A DNA stretch of 64,000 bases from UBA5066 sp046331465 (lineage in GTDB: Bacteria > Acidobacteriota > Thermoanaerobaculia > UBA5066): assembly GCA_046331465.1 (NCBI GenBank), contig JAXLQV010000001.1:2046001-2110000 (forward strand), given 5' to 3'. Under the pieces are notes generated by a model. That model saw only the letters and a program-made list of their open reading frames with translations. It had not been told where the DNA came from and made no database searches. Both the position numbers and the translations under genes were made by a program. Below, one piece after another: positions 30,743 through 39,137 of the stretch. Every line of letters begins with the position of its first letter. Within the stretch, counting starts at the first letter, position 1.

Positions 30743-32510
30743 ACGACCGTCCGTCTGCCGTCTCCGGATCCTCGCCGGCGCCCGCGGCCCCGGCTTCCGT
30801 CGCCGCCTCGCCTTCCGGAGCGGCCGGCGCTTCCGCCGCGGCCTCGCCCGCCTCCGCCGCCTGCTCGGCCTCGGACGGGTCGGGCTGCGGGACGTCGCGC
30901 ATGGAGAGACCGATGCGCTGCTCCTCGACCTCGATGCGGAGGATCCGCACGCGGATCGCCTCGCCCTCGCGGAAGACGTCGGTGAGCTTCTGCCCGCGGA
31001 GGACGTCCGTCTCGGAGACGTGCATGAGGCCCTCGAGGCCGAGCGGCAGCCGGACGAAGACGCCGAAGTCGGCGACCTTCGCGACCTGCCCGTCGACGAC
31101 GTCGCCGGGCTTGTGCTCGCGCGAGAACTCCTCCCACTCGTTCGGGCGGAATTCCTTGATCGAGAGGCTGATCCGGCGGTTCTCGACGTCGATCGCCGTG
31201 AGGACGGCCTGGATCTGGTCGCCCTTCTTCAGCACCTCGGAGGGGTGCTTCACGCGGCGGCCCCAGGACATGTCGGAGATGTGGACGAGGCCGTCGATCC
31301 CCTCCTCGATCTCGACGAACGCGCCGAAGTCGGTGAGGTTGCGGACGACGCCCTGGATCCGGTCGCCGATGCGGTACTTCTCCGCGAGCATCTCCCACGG
31401 GTTCGGCTCGGTCGCGCGGAGCGAGAGCGAGAGCCGGCGGGTCTCCGGGTTCACGTCGGCGATGACCGCCTCGACGGTGTCGCCCACGGTGAGGAGCTTC
31501 GAGGGGTTCTTGACCTTCTTCGTCCACGACATCTCGCTGACGTGGATGAGGCCCTCGACGCCCTCCTCGAGCTCGACGAAGGCGCCGTAGTCGGTGAGCG
31601 AGACGACCTTGCCGCGGACGCGGGCGCCGACCGGGTAGTGCGCCGGCAGGTCCTGCCACGGGTCGGGCTTGAGCTGCTTCATCCCGAGGGAGATGCGGCC
31701 CGACTCGGCGTCGAACTTGAGGACCTTGACCTCGACCTCCTGGCCGACGTGGAGCGCCTCGGACGGGTGCCCGAGCCGGCCCCACGAGATGTCGGTCACG
31801 TGGAGGAGGCCGTCGATGCCCCCGAGGTCGACGAAGGCGCCGTACTCGGTGAGGTTCTTCACGACGCCGTGGAGGGTGCGGCCGTCGGCGAGCGCCTGGG
31901 CGGCTTCCTGCTTCTTCCCCTCGGCGACCTCTTCCATGAGCGCCTTGCGCGAGAGGACGATGTTGCCGCGCTTCTTGTCGAAGCTCACGATGCGGAACTC
32001 GAGCTCGCGGCCGCGCAGGACGTCGAGGTTCTTCAGCGGGCGGATGTCGGCGAGCGAGCCGGGGAGGAACGCCCTCACGCCGATGTCGACCGAGAGGCCG
32101 CCCTTCACGCGCTCGAGGACCTTCCCCTTGACGGCCTGGTTGTCCTTGAACGAGACCTCGATGGAATCCCAGGCGCGGATCCGGCGCGCCTTCTCGTGCG
32201 AGAGGACGACGTAGCCCGAGGCGTCCTCGCGCCGGTCGACGATCGCGTCGATCTCCTGGCCGGCATGCGGGAGCCGGTCGGGGGCGTGCGCGAACTCCGA
32301 ACGAGGAATCATCCCCTCCGACTTGTACCCGATGTCGACGAGGATCTCGTCGTTCGTGACCTGGATGACACGCCCGCGGATCAGCTCCCCCTCGGCGAGG
32401 GAGCGCTCGCTCTCTGCGAGCAGCCTCGCGAACTCCCCGTTCGCGTCGGCAGCCTCCTCCGGCTTCCGAATGGGCGTGATCTTCTGGTCCTCCGACGGCA
32501 TGAATTCCAC
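30741..32510 (-). CDS. rpsA: 30S ribosomal protein S1
   Basis: RNA-binding ribosomal protein with six S1 OB domains (589 aa). Repeated motifs of the type GxVxxLTDYGAFVELxxGxxGLxHxSxxSW are seen four times from about residue 215 on (for example at SWGRLGHP, SWTKKVKNP and SWGRRVKHP). The first two, more divergent domains carry EGMIPRSEF and VRAFLPGSLADIRP. An acidic Ala/Glu-rich tail ends the protein. It has a good promoter in the cmk-rpsA gap and an AAGGTGG ribosome site. Confidence 0.96.
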   Translation of the reverse strand: MEFMPSEDQKITPIRKPEEAADANGEFARLLAESERSLAEGELIRGRVIQVTNDEILVDIGYKSEGMIPRSEFAHAPDRLPHAGQEIDAIVDRREDASGYVVLSHEKARRIRAWDSIEVSFKDNQAVKGKVLERVKGGLSVDIGVRAFLPGSLADIRPLKNLDVLRGRELEFRIVSFDKKRGNIVLSRKALMEEVAEGKKQEAAQALADGRTLHGVVKNLTEYGAFVDLGGIDGLLHVTDISWGRLGHPSEALHVGQEVEVKVLKFDAESGRISLGMKQLKPDPWQDLPAHYPVGARVRGKVVSLTDYGAFVELEEGVEGLIHVSEMSWTKKVKNPSKLLTVGDTVEAVIADVNPETRRLSLSLRATEPNPWEMLAEKYRIGDRIQGVVRNLTDFGAFVEIEEGIDGLVHISDMSWGRRVKHPSEVLKKGDQIQAVLTAIDVENRRISLSIKEFRPNEWEEFSREHKPGDVVDGQVAKVADFGVFVRLPLGLEGLMHVSETDVLRGQKLTDVFREGEAIRVRILRIEVEEQRIGLSMRDVPQPDPSEAEQAAEAGEAAAEAPAAPEGEAATEAGAAGAGEDPETADGRS

Positions 32511-32568
32511 CTTCTCGAGGGCTCGCGGAGACGGCTCAATGGTCTTGAGTTAGCGGCCCGAACCGGGA

Positions 32569-32597
32569 ATGTTAGACGTACGGTCCCGACAGGTCAA
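32569..32597 (-). promoter_or_regulatory. sigma-70-type promoter of rpsA
   Basis: TTGACC (32597-32592), a 17-base spacer and TAACAT (32574-32569) on the minus strand. The -35 overlaps the cmk stop codon. A start about 7 bases after the -10 would leave a leader of about 50 bases with an AAGGTGG site, unlike the leaderless set. Confidence 0.65.
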
Positions 32598-33268
32598 CCG
32601 GCTCGCGCCCCGGCGACGAGCTCCTGGAGCCTCTCGGCCACCTCTTCCGCGTTCATGTCGGAGGTGTCGACGACGACGTACGTCTCGTCGCACGAGAGGG
32701 GGGAGTCCGCACGGGAGGAGTCGGCGCGGTCCCGGGCCTCCATCTCGGCCCGGACGGCGCCCAGATCCTGGGGCGTCCCCTTCCGGAGGAGCTCGTCGAA
32801 CCGGCGCCGGGCCCTGATCTCCGGGCGCGCCGTCAGGAAGAACTTCGCGGTCGCCTCGGGAACGACCTTCGTCCCGATGTCGCGTCCCTCGAGGACGCCG
32901 CCCCCCGCGAGCGCCATCTCCCGCTGGCGTGCCGCGAGGCGGCGCCGGACGCGCGGGATCGCCGCCACCGCGGAGGCGTAGCGGGAGACCTCGGGCTCGC
33001 GGATCTCGACGGAGACGTCCTCGCCGTCCAGGAACGTCCGTGCGTCGCCGCCCGCGCCCGTGACCCGGACCTCCGCGCGCTCGCAGAGGTCCGCGACCCG
33101 TTCGGGGTCCCCGATCGGCAGGCCGATTCCGTTCCGCCTCGCGAGGAGGCCGATCGCCCGGTACATCGCGCCGGTGTCGAGGTAGGGGACTCCGAGCCGC
33201 GCCGCGAGGGCCTTCCCCACCGTCGACTTCCCGACGCCCGAAGGCCCGTCGATGGCGACGACGGTCAT
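32594..33268 (-). CDS. cmk: cytidylate kinase
   Basis: Phosphorylates CMP and dCMP. The 224-aa product has VVAIDGPSGVGKSTVGKALA at the N-terminus with the P-loop, the substrate motif YLDTGAMYRA, and LEGRDIGTKVVPEA. ATG overlaps the hisC stop (ATGA). cmk-rpsA is a strongly conserved pair, and here the rpsA promoter begins inside the cmk stop. Confidence 0.95.
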   Translation of the reverse strand: MTVVAIDGPSGVGKSTVGKALAARLGVPYLDTGAMYRAIGLLARRNGIGLPIGDPERVADLCERAEVRVTGAGGDARTFLDGEDVSVEIREPEVSRYASAVAAIPRVRRRLAARQREMALAGGGVLEGRDIGTKVVPEATAKFFLTARPEIRARRRFDELLRKGTPQDLGAVRAEMEARDRADSSRADSPLSCDETYVVVDTSDMNAEEVAERLQELVAGARAG

Positions 33269-34398
33269 CCGGCGACCGTGGCGGCGGCGAGGCCGAGCCG
33301 GCCCGCCGCGAGGAGCTCGTCGAAGACGGCGAGGAAGCGGAGGTTCTCCTCGTGCGTGCCGACGGAGAGGCGGAACGCGAGCGGGAATCCCCAGCCGCCC
33401 ATCGGCCGGAGGATGACGCCGCGGCGCGCGAACTCGGGCTCCAGCGGCCCGAACGGGATCGGCAGCTCGACGAGGAGGAAGTTCCCGAGCGAGGGGTTCA
33501 CGACCGCCCCCCGACGGGCGAGCTCGGCGGCGAGGAAGGGACGCTCCGCGCGGACGAGGGCCTTCGTCCTCTCGCAGTGCTCCTCGTCGTCGAGGGCCGC
33601 CATGGCGGCCGCCTGCGCCGGTCCCGTCGTGTTGAACGGCTCCCGCACCTTGTTCATGGCCGCCGCGATCTCCGGCGGCGCGAAGGCGTAGCCGATCCGG
33701 AGGCCGGCGAGGCCGTAGATCTTCGAGAAGGTCCGGAGGACGACGACGTCGTGCCCGGCCTTCATGTACTCGAGGGCGTTCGGGTAGTCGGGCGTCTCGG
33801 AGGCGAACTCGAAGTACGCCTCGTCGATCACGACGACGACGTGCCCGGGAAGGCCGTCGAGGAGCTGGTCGAGGTCGGCCTTCGTCGCGTAGGCGCCCGT
33901 CGGGTTGTTCGGGTTCGCGAGCGCGACGACCTTCGTCTGAGGTCCGACGCGACGCTTCATCGCCTCGACGTCGGGCCGGTGGCCCGGCCGCGTCGGGACC
34001 TCGACGAAGACCCCGCCGGCGCGGCCGACGGCGACCGGGAACATCCGGAAGATCCCGGCCGGCACCACGACCTCCTCGCCCGGGTCGACGAACGCCCGGA
34101 CGACGATGTCGATCAGCTCGCACGAGCCGCAGCCGAGGAGGACCTGCTCGGCCGGGACCCCGTGGCGCGCCGCGAGCGCGCGCCGGAGGAAGGTTCCCGA
34201 GCCGTCCGGGTAGGAGTGGACGGAAGCCGTGGCGGCGAGCGCCGCGGCGATTGCCTTCGGCGAGGGCCCGAGCGGGTTCTCGTTCGAGGCGAGCTTCACG
34301 GCGCCGGAGATGCCGTACTCGGCCTCGACCTCCTCGACGGGACGCCCGGGAACGTACGGGGCGAGCTTCTGGACGGAGGAGCGCGGCGAGGGTCTCAT
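33265..34398 (-). CDS. hisC: histidinol-phosphate aminotransferase
   Basis: PLP aminotransferase of fold type I (377 aa) acting in histidine synthesis; related enzymes also transaminate aromatic acids. The start is VQKLAPYVPGRPVEEVE, with KLASNENPLGPSPKA. The PLP lysine is in TFSKIYGLAGLRIGYA. The remaining his genes are not in the window, and the nearest partners are rluB and cmk. In several phyla a hisC-like aminotransferase sits by tyrA/aroA-cmk, so an aromatic role is possible. Confidence 0.88.
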   Translation of the reverse strand: MRPSPRSSVQKLAPYVPGRPVEEVEAEYGISGAVKLASNENPLGPSPKAIAAALAATASVHSYPDGSGTFLRRALAARHGVPAEQVLLGCGSCELIDIVVRAFVDPGEEVVVPAGIFRMFPVAVGRAGGVFVEVPTRPGHRPDVEAMKRRVGPQTKVVALANPNNPTGAYATKADLDQLLDGLPGHVVVVIDEAYFEFASETPDYPNALEYMKAGHDVVVLRTFSKIYGLAGLRIGYAFAPPEIAAAMNKVREPFNTTGPAQAAAMAALDDEEHCERTKALVRAERPFLAAELARRGAVVNPSLGNFLLVELPIPFGPLEPEFARRGVILRPMGGWGFPLAFRLSVGTHEENLRFLAVFDELLAAGRLGLAAATVAG

Positions 34399-35225
34399 CG
34401 CTTCACCTCACGGCGCGCCCGGGGTGTCCGGGGCGCCGGACTCTTCGGCTTCGCGGCCGGTCTCTTCGCGGCCGGCTTCCTGGCGGCGGCGGCCGCGCGC
34501 AGGGCTTCCAGCTCCTCCCGGCTCAGGTCGCGGAACCCGCCCGGGGGGATCGAGGCGTCGCGGATCGGGCCGATCGCCACGCGGCGGAGCTTCGACACCT
34601 TGTGCCCGACCGACTCGAGCATCCGGCGGACCTGCCGCGAGCGCCCCTCGCCGAGGATCACCTTCAGCCAGGCGTTCCCGCCGACACCGTCCTTCTCGGG
34701 CGTGGTGTCGATCAGCTCCACCGTCGCCGGGGCGGTCCGCGTCCCGTCGAGGAGGACGCCCCGCGCGAGCCTCGCGATCTTCGCGGGCGTCGGGACGCCC
34801 GAGACCTTCACCTCGTACTCCTTCCGGCAGCCGCCGGAGGGGTGGGCGATCCGGAAGGCGAGCGCCCCGTCGTTCGTCAGGAGGAGGAGCCCCTCCGAGT
34901 CGAAGTCGAGGCGCCCGACGGGGACGACCGGCTCCGAGACGCGTGTCCCGAGGAGCGCGTAGACGGTCGGCCGGTGCTGCGGGTCGTCGCGCGTGACGAC
35001 GACGCCGCGCGGCTTGTTCATCAGGATGTAGCGGGGCGCCGCTGCCGTGCGGAGCCGCTTCCCGTCCACCTTGACGTGGTCGACCGCGGGGTCGGCCTTC
35101 GTGCCGAGCTCGGTGACGACGCGGCCGTTCACCGTGACGCGGCCCTCGAGGATGATCTCCTCGGCGCCCCGCCGCGACGCGACGCCCGCGGCGGCGAGGA
35201 GCTTCTGCAAACGCTCAGCCGGCAT
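34395..35225 (-). CDS. 23S rRNA pseudouridine synthase, RluB/RsuA family
   Basis: Makes pseudouridine in rRNA. The 276-aa product has an S4 RNA-binding domain (residues 1-60, ERLQKLLAAAGVASRRGAEE), then the catalytic domain with GRLDFDSEGLLLLTNDG, whose Asp is the nucleophile, and GRSRQVRRMLE. The C-terminus (about 240-276) is a Lys/Ala/Pro-rich tail of the kind seen in histone-like proteins, and not part of the family core. The ATG at 35225 overlaps the scpB 3' end by 11 bases. Position after scpAB fits rluB. Confidence 0.9.
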   Translation of the reverse strand: MPAERLQKLLAAAGVASRRGAEEIILEGRVTVNGRVVTELGTKADPAVDHVKVDGKRLRTAAAPRYILMNKPRGVVVTRDDPQHRPTVYALLGTRVSEPVVPVGRLDFDSEGLLLLTNDGALAFRIAHPSGGCRKEYEVKVSGVPTPAKIARLARGVLLDGTRTAPATVELIDTTPEKDGVGGNAWLKVILGEGRSRQVRRMLESVGHKVSKLRRVAIGPIRDASIPPGGFRDLSREELEALRAAAAARKPAAKRPAAKPKSPAPRTPRARREVKR

Positions 35226-36195
35226 GCTCGTCCTCCTCCGTGGCCGGGCTCCCCGAGCCCTCCACGGGTCCCTCTTCCTCCGCCGTGGTGGAGGCCGGTC
35301 CGACCGGCTCGGCCGCGGCCACGTCCGGAGCCGGCGCGGCCTCCCCGGGCTCCGGGGCGATCGTCTCCCCGGACGTTTCTCCGGCGGGCTCCGCCGCCGC
35401 GGCCGGCGCTCCGGCCTCCGCGACGTCGACGACGTCCTCAACCTCGCCGGTCGCCTCGTCCACGTGGAAGAGCTCGACCTGCGCGGGGTCGGGCTTCGGC
35501 GACTCGAGCCCGTAGATCGCCTCGAGCTCCTCCGGCTTCGGCAGGTCGCCGATTCCCTTCAGGCCGAAGTGGACGAGGAACTCCTTCGTCGTCTTGTAGA
35601 GGAAGGGGGTCCCGACGACCTCCTTCCGGCCAGCCGTCGTGATGAGCTTCCGGTCGAGGAGGGTCCGGATCGAGGACGAGGAGTTCACGCTCCGCAGCTC
35701 GGCGATCTCCGGCCCGGTGACGGGCTGGCGGTAGGCGACGATCGCGAGAGTCTCGAGCGCGGCCATCGAGAGCTTCGTCTTTCCGTCGAGGCCGAGGAGC
35801 CGGCGGACGGGGTAATCGTACTCGGGCCGCGTCACGAGGCGCACGCCGCCGGCGACCCGGTCGAGGCGGACCCCCCGCCCGCTGGCGGAGCAGGCGGCCT
35901 CGAGGACGGAGACGGCCCTCTCCACGACCTCCTCGGGCAGCTCGGCCGCCTCGGCGAGCTTGTCGAGCGCCACCGGCTTGGAAGCCGCGAAGAGGAGCGC
36001 CTCGACGAGCGGCAGCGCTTCCGCGAGGGGATCCTCGGCCGGCGCGCCCGGGGGCGAGGGCTCCGGCTCGGAGCCGGCCGCCGGCGGCTCGCCGGCGCGG
36101 GTTGCGGCTTCGGCCTCCGCGGCCAGCGCCTCGGCGGCGGGCCCCGGCGTCTCCGGCTCGGAGCCGGGCATCGTCTCGTCTCGCTCTTCGGTCAT
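35215..36195 (-). CDS. scpB: segregation and condensation protein B
   Basis: Kleisin-associated winged-helix subunit of the SMC-ScpAB complex. The conserved core is about residues 58-240: VEALLFAASKPVALDKLAE, TLAIVAYRQPVTGPEIAELR, LLDRKLI and YKTTKEFLVHFGL. Unusual are the N-terminal 55 residues and C-terminal 85 residues, both Ala/Pro/Glu-rich and probably disordered. The total of 326 aa compares with about 200 aa in the typical family. It follows scpA by 4 bases. Confidence 0.92.
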   Translation of the reverse strand: MTEERDETMPGSEPETPGPAAEALAAEAEAATRAGEPPAAGSEPEPSPPGAPAEDPLAEALPLVEALLFAASKPVALDKLAEAAELPEEVVERAVSVLEAACSASGRGVRLDRVAGGVRLVTRPEYDYPVRRLLGLDGKTKLSMAALETLAIVAYRQPVTGPEIAELRSVNSSSSIRTLLDRKLITTAGRKEVVGTPFLYKTTKEFLVHFGLKGIGDLPKPEELEAIYGLESPKPDPAQVELFHVDEATGEVEDVVDVAEAGAPAAAAEPAGETSGETIAPEPGEAAPAPDVAAAEPVGPASTTAEEEGPVEGSGSPATEEDEHAG

Positions 36196-36199
36196 CGTC

Positions 36200-37009
36200 T
36201 CAGCGGTATTCCTCTTCGTAGCCGTCGAGCGCCAGGTTCTCGCCCGTCGGCTCGAGGTAGATCTCTCCGAACTCCTCCGCCTGCAGCGCCCTCACGAGGA
36301 GGAGGCGGAGCAGCTCGAGGACGGCGAGGAAGACGGCGATCGCCTCGGCGCGCCCGGACAGGCCCCGGAAGACCTCCGAGAGCGCCACGCGCCCCGTCTC
36401 GCGGACGCGTCCGGCCATGTCCTGCATCTTCTCGCGGATGGAGAACTTCTGCGCGACGATCGCCATCGCGGGCGGGTTCAGCGCGCGGAAGCGGTCGACG
36501 ACGTTCTTGAAGTGCGTCAGCAGGTCGAAGAGCGAGACCTCCGAGAGGTCGGTCTCCTCTTCCTCGTCCGGCGCCGCCTCGGGGTGGTAGGCCGGGCGCG
36601 GGTACATCCCGATCCGGTCCACCTCGTAGACGTGCAGCGTCTCCGCGACGCCCTTGAACTTCCTGTACTGCAGCAGCCGGTTGACGAGCTCCTCGCGCGG
36701 GTCGGGCACGTCCCCGCCGTCCGGGGCCGGCGTCCGCGGGAGGACCATCTGGCTCTTGATCTGGACGAGGAGCGCCTCGACGTAGAGGAACTCGGCCGCG
36801 ACCTCGAGGTCGAGCTCCACCATCAGGACGAGGTACTCGTGGTACTGGCGGCAGATGTCGACGACCGGGATGTTCCGGAGGTCGATCTCGTCCTTGCGGA
36901 TCAGGTGGAGCAGGAGGTCGAGCGGCCCCTCGAACTGCGGCAGGTGCACCGGGTAGGGCTGGACGATCTCAGCCCCGGGCGGGATCGGGATCCGGATGCC
37001 TTCGGCCAC
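36200..37009 (-). CDS. scpA: segregation and condensation protein A
   Basis: Kleisin subunit that bridges the SMC heads. The 269-aa product shows FEGPLDLLLHLIRKDEIDLRN near the N-terminus (SMC-binding part), EFLYVEALLVQIKSQMVLPR, an acidic middle segment, and a C-terminal winged helix with AIAVFLAVLELLRL. The GTG at 37009 is 8 bases after the trpS stop. A CTG three codons upstream, which would overlap that stop as CTGA, is the alternative start. SMC itself is not in the window. Confidence 0.92.
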   Translation of the reverse strand: MAEGIRIPIPPGAEIVQPYPVHLPQFEGPLDLLLHLIRKDEIDLRNIPVVDICRQYHEYLVLMVELDLEVAAEFLYVEALLVQIKSQMVLPRTPAPDGGDVPDPREELVNRLLQYRKFKGVAETLHVYEVDRIGMYPRPAYHPEAAPDEEEETDLSEVSLFDLLTHFKNVVDRFRALNPPAMAIVAQKFSIREKMQDMAGRVRETGRVALSEVFRGLSGRAEAIAVFLAVLELLRLLLVRALQAEEFGEIYLEPTGENLALDGYEEEYR

Positions 37010-37017
37010 TCGGGGAC

Positions 37018-38013
37018 TCAGAGGAGCTTCATGGCGTCCGCGACGCGCTTCATGGTCTCGGCGGCGAAGGCGCGCGCCTTCTCGCCCCCCTCCTCGAGGA
37101 CCTCGCGGACGTACCCCGGCTTCGCCGTGATCTCGGCCCGCTTCGCGCGCACCGGCTCGAGCGCGGCGTTCATGTTCCGGATGAGGTGCTTCTTGCAGTC
37201 GACGCAGCCGCGCGCCGCCGAGCGGCACTCGGCGTCGACCTGGGCGACCTCCTCCTTCGGCGAGTAGAGGAGGTGGAACGGGAAGAGGTTGCACGTGTCC
37301 GGGTCGCCCGGGTCGGCGCGGCGGGCGCGCTTCGGGTCGGTCACCATCGACATGACCTTCACCCGGATCTCCTCCGCCGAGTCGGAGAGGGCGATCGTGT
37401 TCCCGTAGCTCTTCGACATCTTCCGGCCGTCGAGGCCGGGGACCTTCGGCGTCGCCGTGAAGAGCGCCTGCGGCTCCGGGAAGACCTCCCCGTACATCCC
37501 GTTGAAGCGGCGGACGATCTCCCGGCAGATCTCGAGGTGGCTCTCCTGGTCCTTCCCGACCGGGACGCAGTGCCCGCGGTAGAGGGCGATGTCGGCCGTC
37601 ATCAGGACCGGGTAGCCGAGGAAGCCGAACGTGCCGAGGTCCTTCTCGCGGAGCTCCTGGAGCTGCTCCTTGTAGGTCGGCACCCGCTCGAGCCAGCCGA
37701 GCGGCGTGATCATCCCGAAGATGAGCGCGAGCTCGGCGGTCTGCGGCACCTGGGACTGGACGAAGATGACCGACTTCTCCGGGTCGAGGCCCACCGAGAG
37801 CCAGTCCGTCACCGCCTCGAGCGTCGCCTCGCGGATCGCGGACGTGTCGGCGTAGTCGGTCGTCAGGGCGTGCAGGTCGGCCACGAAGTAGCGGCAGGCG
37901 TACTGGTCCTGCAGGTCGACCCAGTTCTTCACCGCGCCCCAGTAGTTGCCGAGGTGGACGCGCCCCGTCGGGCGCAGGCCCGAGAGGACGATCTTCTTCG
38001 CCGGTTCGCTCAC
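37018..38013 (-). CDS. trpS: tryptophan-tRNA ligase
   Basis: Class Ic aminoacyl-tRNA synthetase of 331 aa. The HIGH-type motif is in RPTGRVHLGNYWGA and the KMSKS motif in GRKMSKSYGNTIAL. A CRSAARGCVDCKKHL cysteine cluster (about 280-295) lies in the C-terminal helical domain. Start GTG at 38013 overlaps the M50 gene stop. trpS-scpA-scpB-rluB is a conserved order in several phyla. Confidence 0.95.
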   Translation of the reverse strand: MSEPAKKIVLSGLRPTGRVHLGNYWGAVKNWVDLQDQYACRYFVADLHALTTDYADTSAIREATLEAVTDWLSVGLDPEKSVIFVQSQVPQTAELALIFGMITPLGWLERVPTYKEQLQELREKDLGTFGFLGYPVLMTADIALYRGHCVPVGKDQESHLEICREIVRRFNGMYGEVFPEPQALFTATPKVPGLDGRKMSKSYGNTIALSDSAEEIRVKVMSMVTDPKRARRADPGDPDTCNLFPFHLLYSPKEEVAQVDAECRSAARGCVDCKKHLIRNMNAALEPVRAKRAEITAKPGYVREVLEEGGEKARAFAAETMKRVADAMKLL

Positions 38014-38684
38014 GAGGGACCTCCGAGCAGCAGGTGGAACAGGAACCTCTGCGGCGGCCCCAGGAGGGCCGAGAGACCCCCGGTGAAGATCGCCACGACG
38101 AGGAGGATGAAGCCGTACTTCCGCACCCACATCACGCCGCGGATCCAGCTCCGCGGCGCGAAGCTCTCGACGACGCCGAAGCCGTCGAGGGGCGGGATCG
38201 GGACGAGGTTGAAGATGCCGAGGGAGACGTTCACGCCGACCGTGAAGAGGGCGACGAGGAGGAGCGGGTAGAAGAGCGAGGCCTTCAGCTCCGGGCCTCC
38301 CGGCGCGAAGGCCCGGAGGGCGAAGAAGGCGACGCCCCCGAGGATCGCGACCAGGAAGTTCGAGACGGGACCCGCCGCCGAGACGAGGAGGTTCGCCCGG
38401 CGCGGGTTCCTCACCCCGCGGAGCGAGACCGGTACGGGCTTCGCCCACCCGAAGACCGGGGCGCCCGTGAACGCGAGGAGCGCCGGGACGAGGAGGCTCC
38501 CGAACAGGTCGAGGTGCTTCAGCGGGTTGAGGGTGATCCGGCCGAGGTCGCGGGCGGTCGTGTCGCCGCAGCGGAGCGCCATCCAGCCGTGCGCGGACTC
38601 GTGCACGGAGACCGCGAACAGGAGGGCGGCCACCTGGATGACGATCTCGAGGACCTTTTCTGGGGAGACGGGTGCGTCGGGCAC
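38010..38684 (-). CDS. site-2 protease-like membrane metalloprotease (M50, rhomboid-unrelated)
   Basis: A 224-aa membrane protease of the M50B type. Zinc motif HESAH (residues 29-33) in a first helix, and the third ligand region NLVPIPPLDG near residue 160. About five or six hydrophobic segments. No PDZ domain, so it is closer to the short YdjJ/YwhC-like group found upstream of trpS or scpA than to RseP. A substrate cannot be named. The GTG start is 27 bases after the STAS gene. Confidence 0.87.
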   Translation of the reverse strand: MPDAPVSPEKVLEIVIQVAALLFAVSVHESAHGWMALRCGDTTARDLGRITLNPLKHLDLFGSLLVPALLAFTGAPVFGWAKPVPVSLRGVRNPRRANLLVSAAGPVSNFLVAILGGVAFFALRAFAPGGPELKASLFYPLLLVALFTVGVNVSLGIFNLVPIPPLDGFGVVESFAPRSWIRGVMWVRKYGFILLVVAIFTGGLSALLGPPQRFLFHLLLGGPS

Positions 38685-38711
38685 GGTCGGGTCGTCCGAA
38701 AACGCCCGATC

Positions 38712-39086
38712 CTACGTGCCCCCTCCGGGGGCGTCAATCGAGGCGCCGGCCGCGCGCCGCTCCGCCGCGATCCCCTCTTCCGCCGTCCGGTAGTGGCCGA
38801 AGCGCCCCGCTGCAACGCTCTGGGCGAGAAAGGGGTTCTGGTCGCCGACGCCCGAGAGGGCGAGCGAGCCTCCGGCGGCCGCGAAGCGCCCCTGCTCCCG
38901 CATCAGGACTGCGACGATGGTCGTCGGGAGGGAGCTGCAGCCGGAGAGGTCGACGACGCAGCGCAGGGCGCCGTTCTCGCGCGCGACACGGAGGTACTCG
39001 GTGATCGTCGAGGCTTCGGTCAGGGTCACGTCGCCGCGGACGCGGAGGGCCGCCACGGCGCCGTCGGTCTCGAGGGAAAGCTCCAC
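38712..39086 (-). CDS. STAS domain protein (anti-sigma antagonist-like)
   Basis: A 124-aa single STAS domain: MELSLETDGAVAALRVRGDVTL, then CVVDLSGCSSLPTTIVAVLM, where SpoIIAA-type proteins have DSSGL with the phospho-serine. Here the position is Thr-Thr, so phosphorylation by an anti-sigma kinase is uncertain. No kinase or sigma gene is nearby. It sits alone between recG and the M50 protease, with a GTG start and gaps of 51 and 27 bases. Confidence 0.75.
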   Translation of the reverse strand: MELSLETDGAVAALRVRGDVTLTEASTITEYLRVARENGALRCVVDLSGCSSLPTTIVAVLMREQGRFAAAGGSLALSGVGDQNPFLAQSVAAGRFGHYRTAEEGIAAERRAAGASIDAPGGGT

Positions 39087-39137
39087 GGCGCGAGGATGCC
39101 ACAGCGCGGATGCCCCGAAGCGCCGCCGTGAGGTGCG

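Noticed and set aside
38010..38684. RseP-type regulated intramembrane protease
   Set aside because: No PDZ domain and only about 224 aa, so it belongs to the short M50 group near trpS and scpA.
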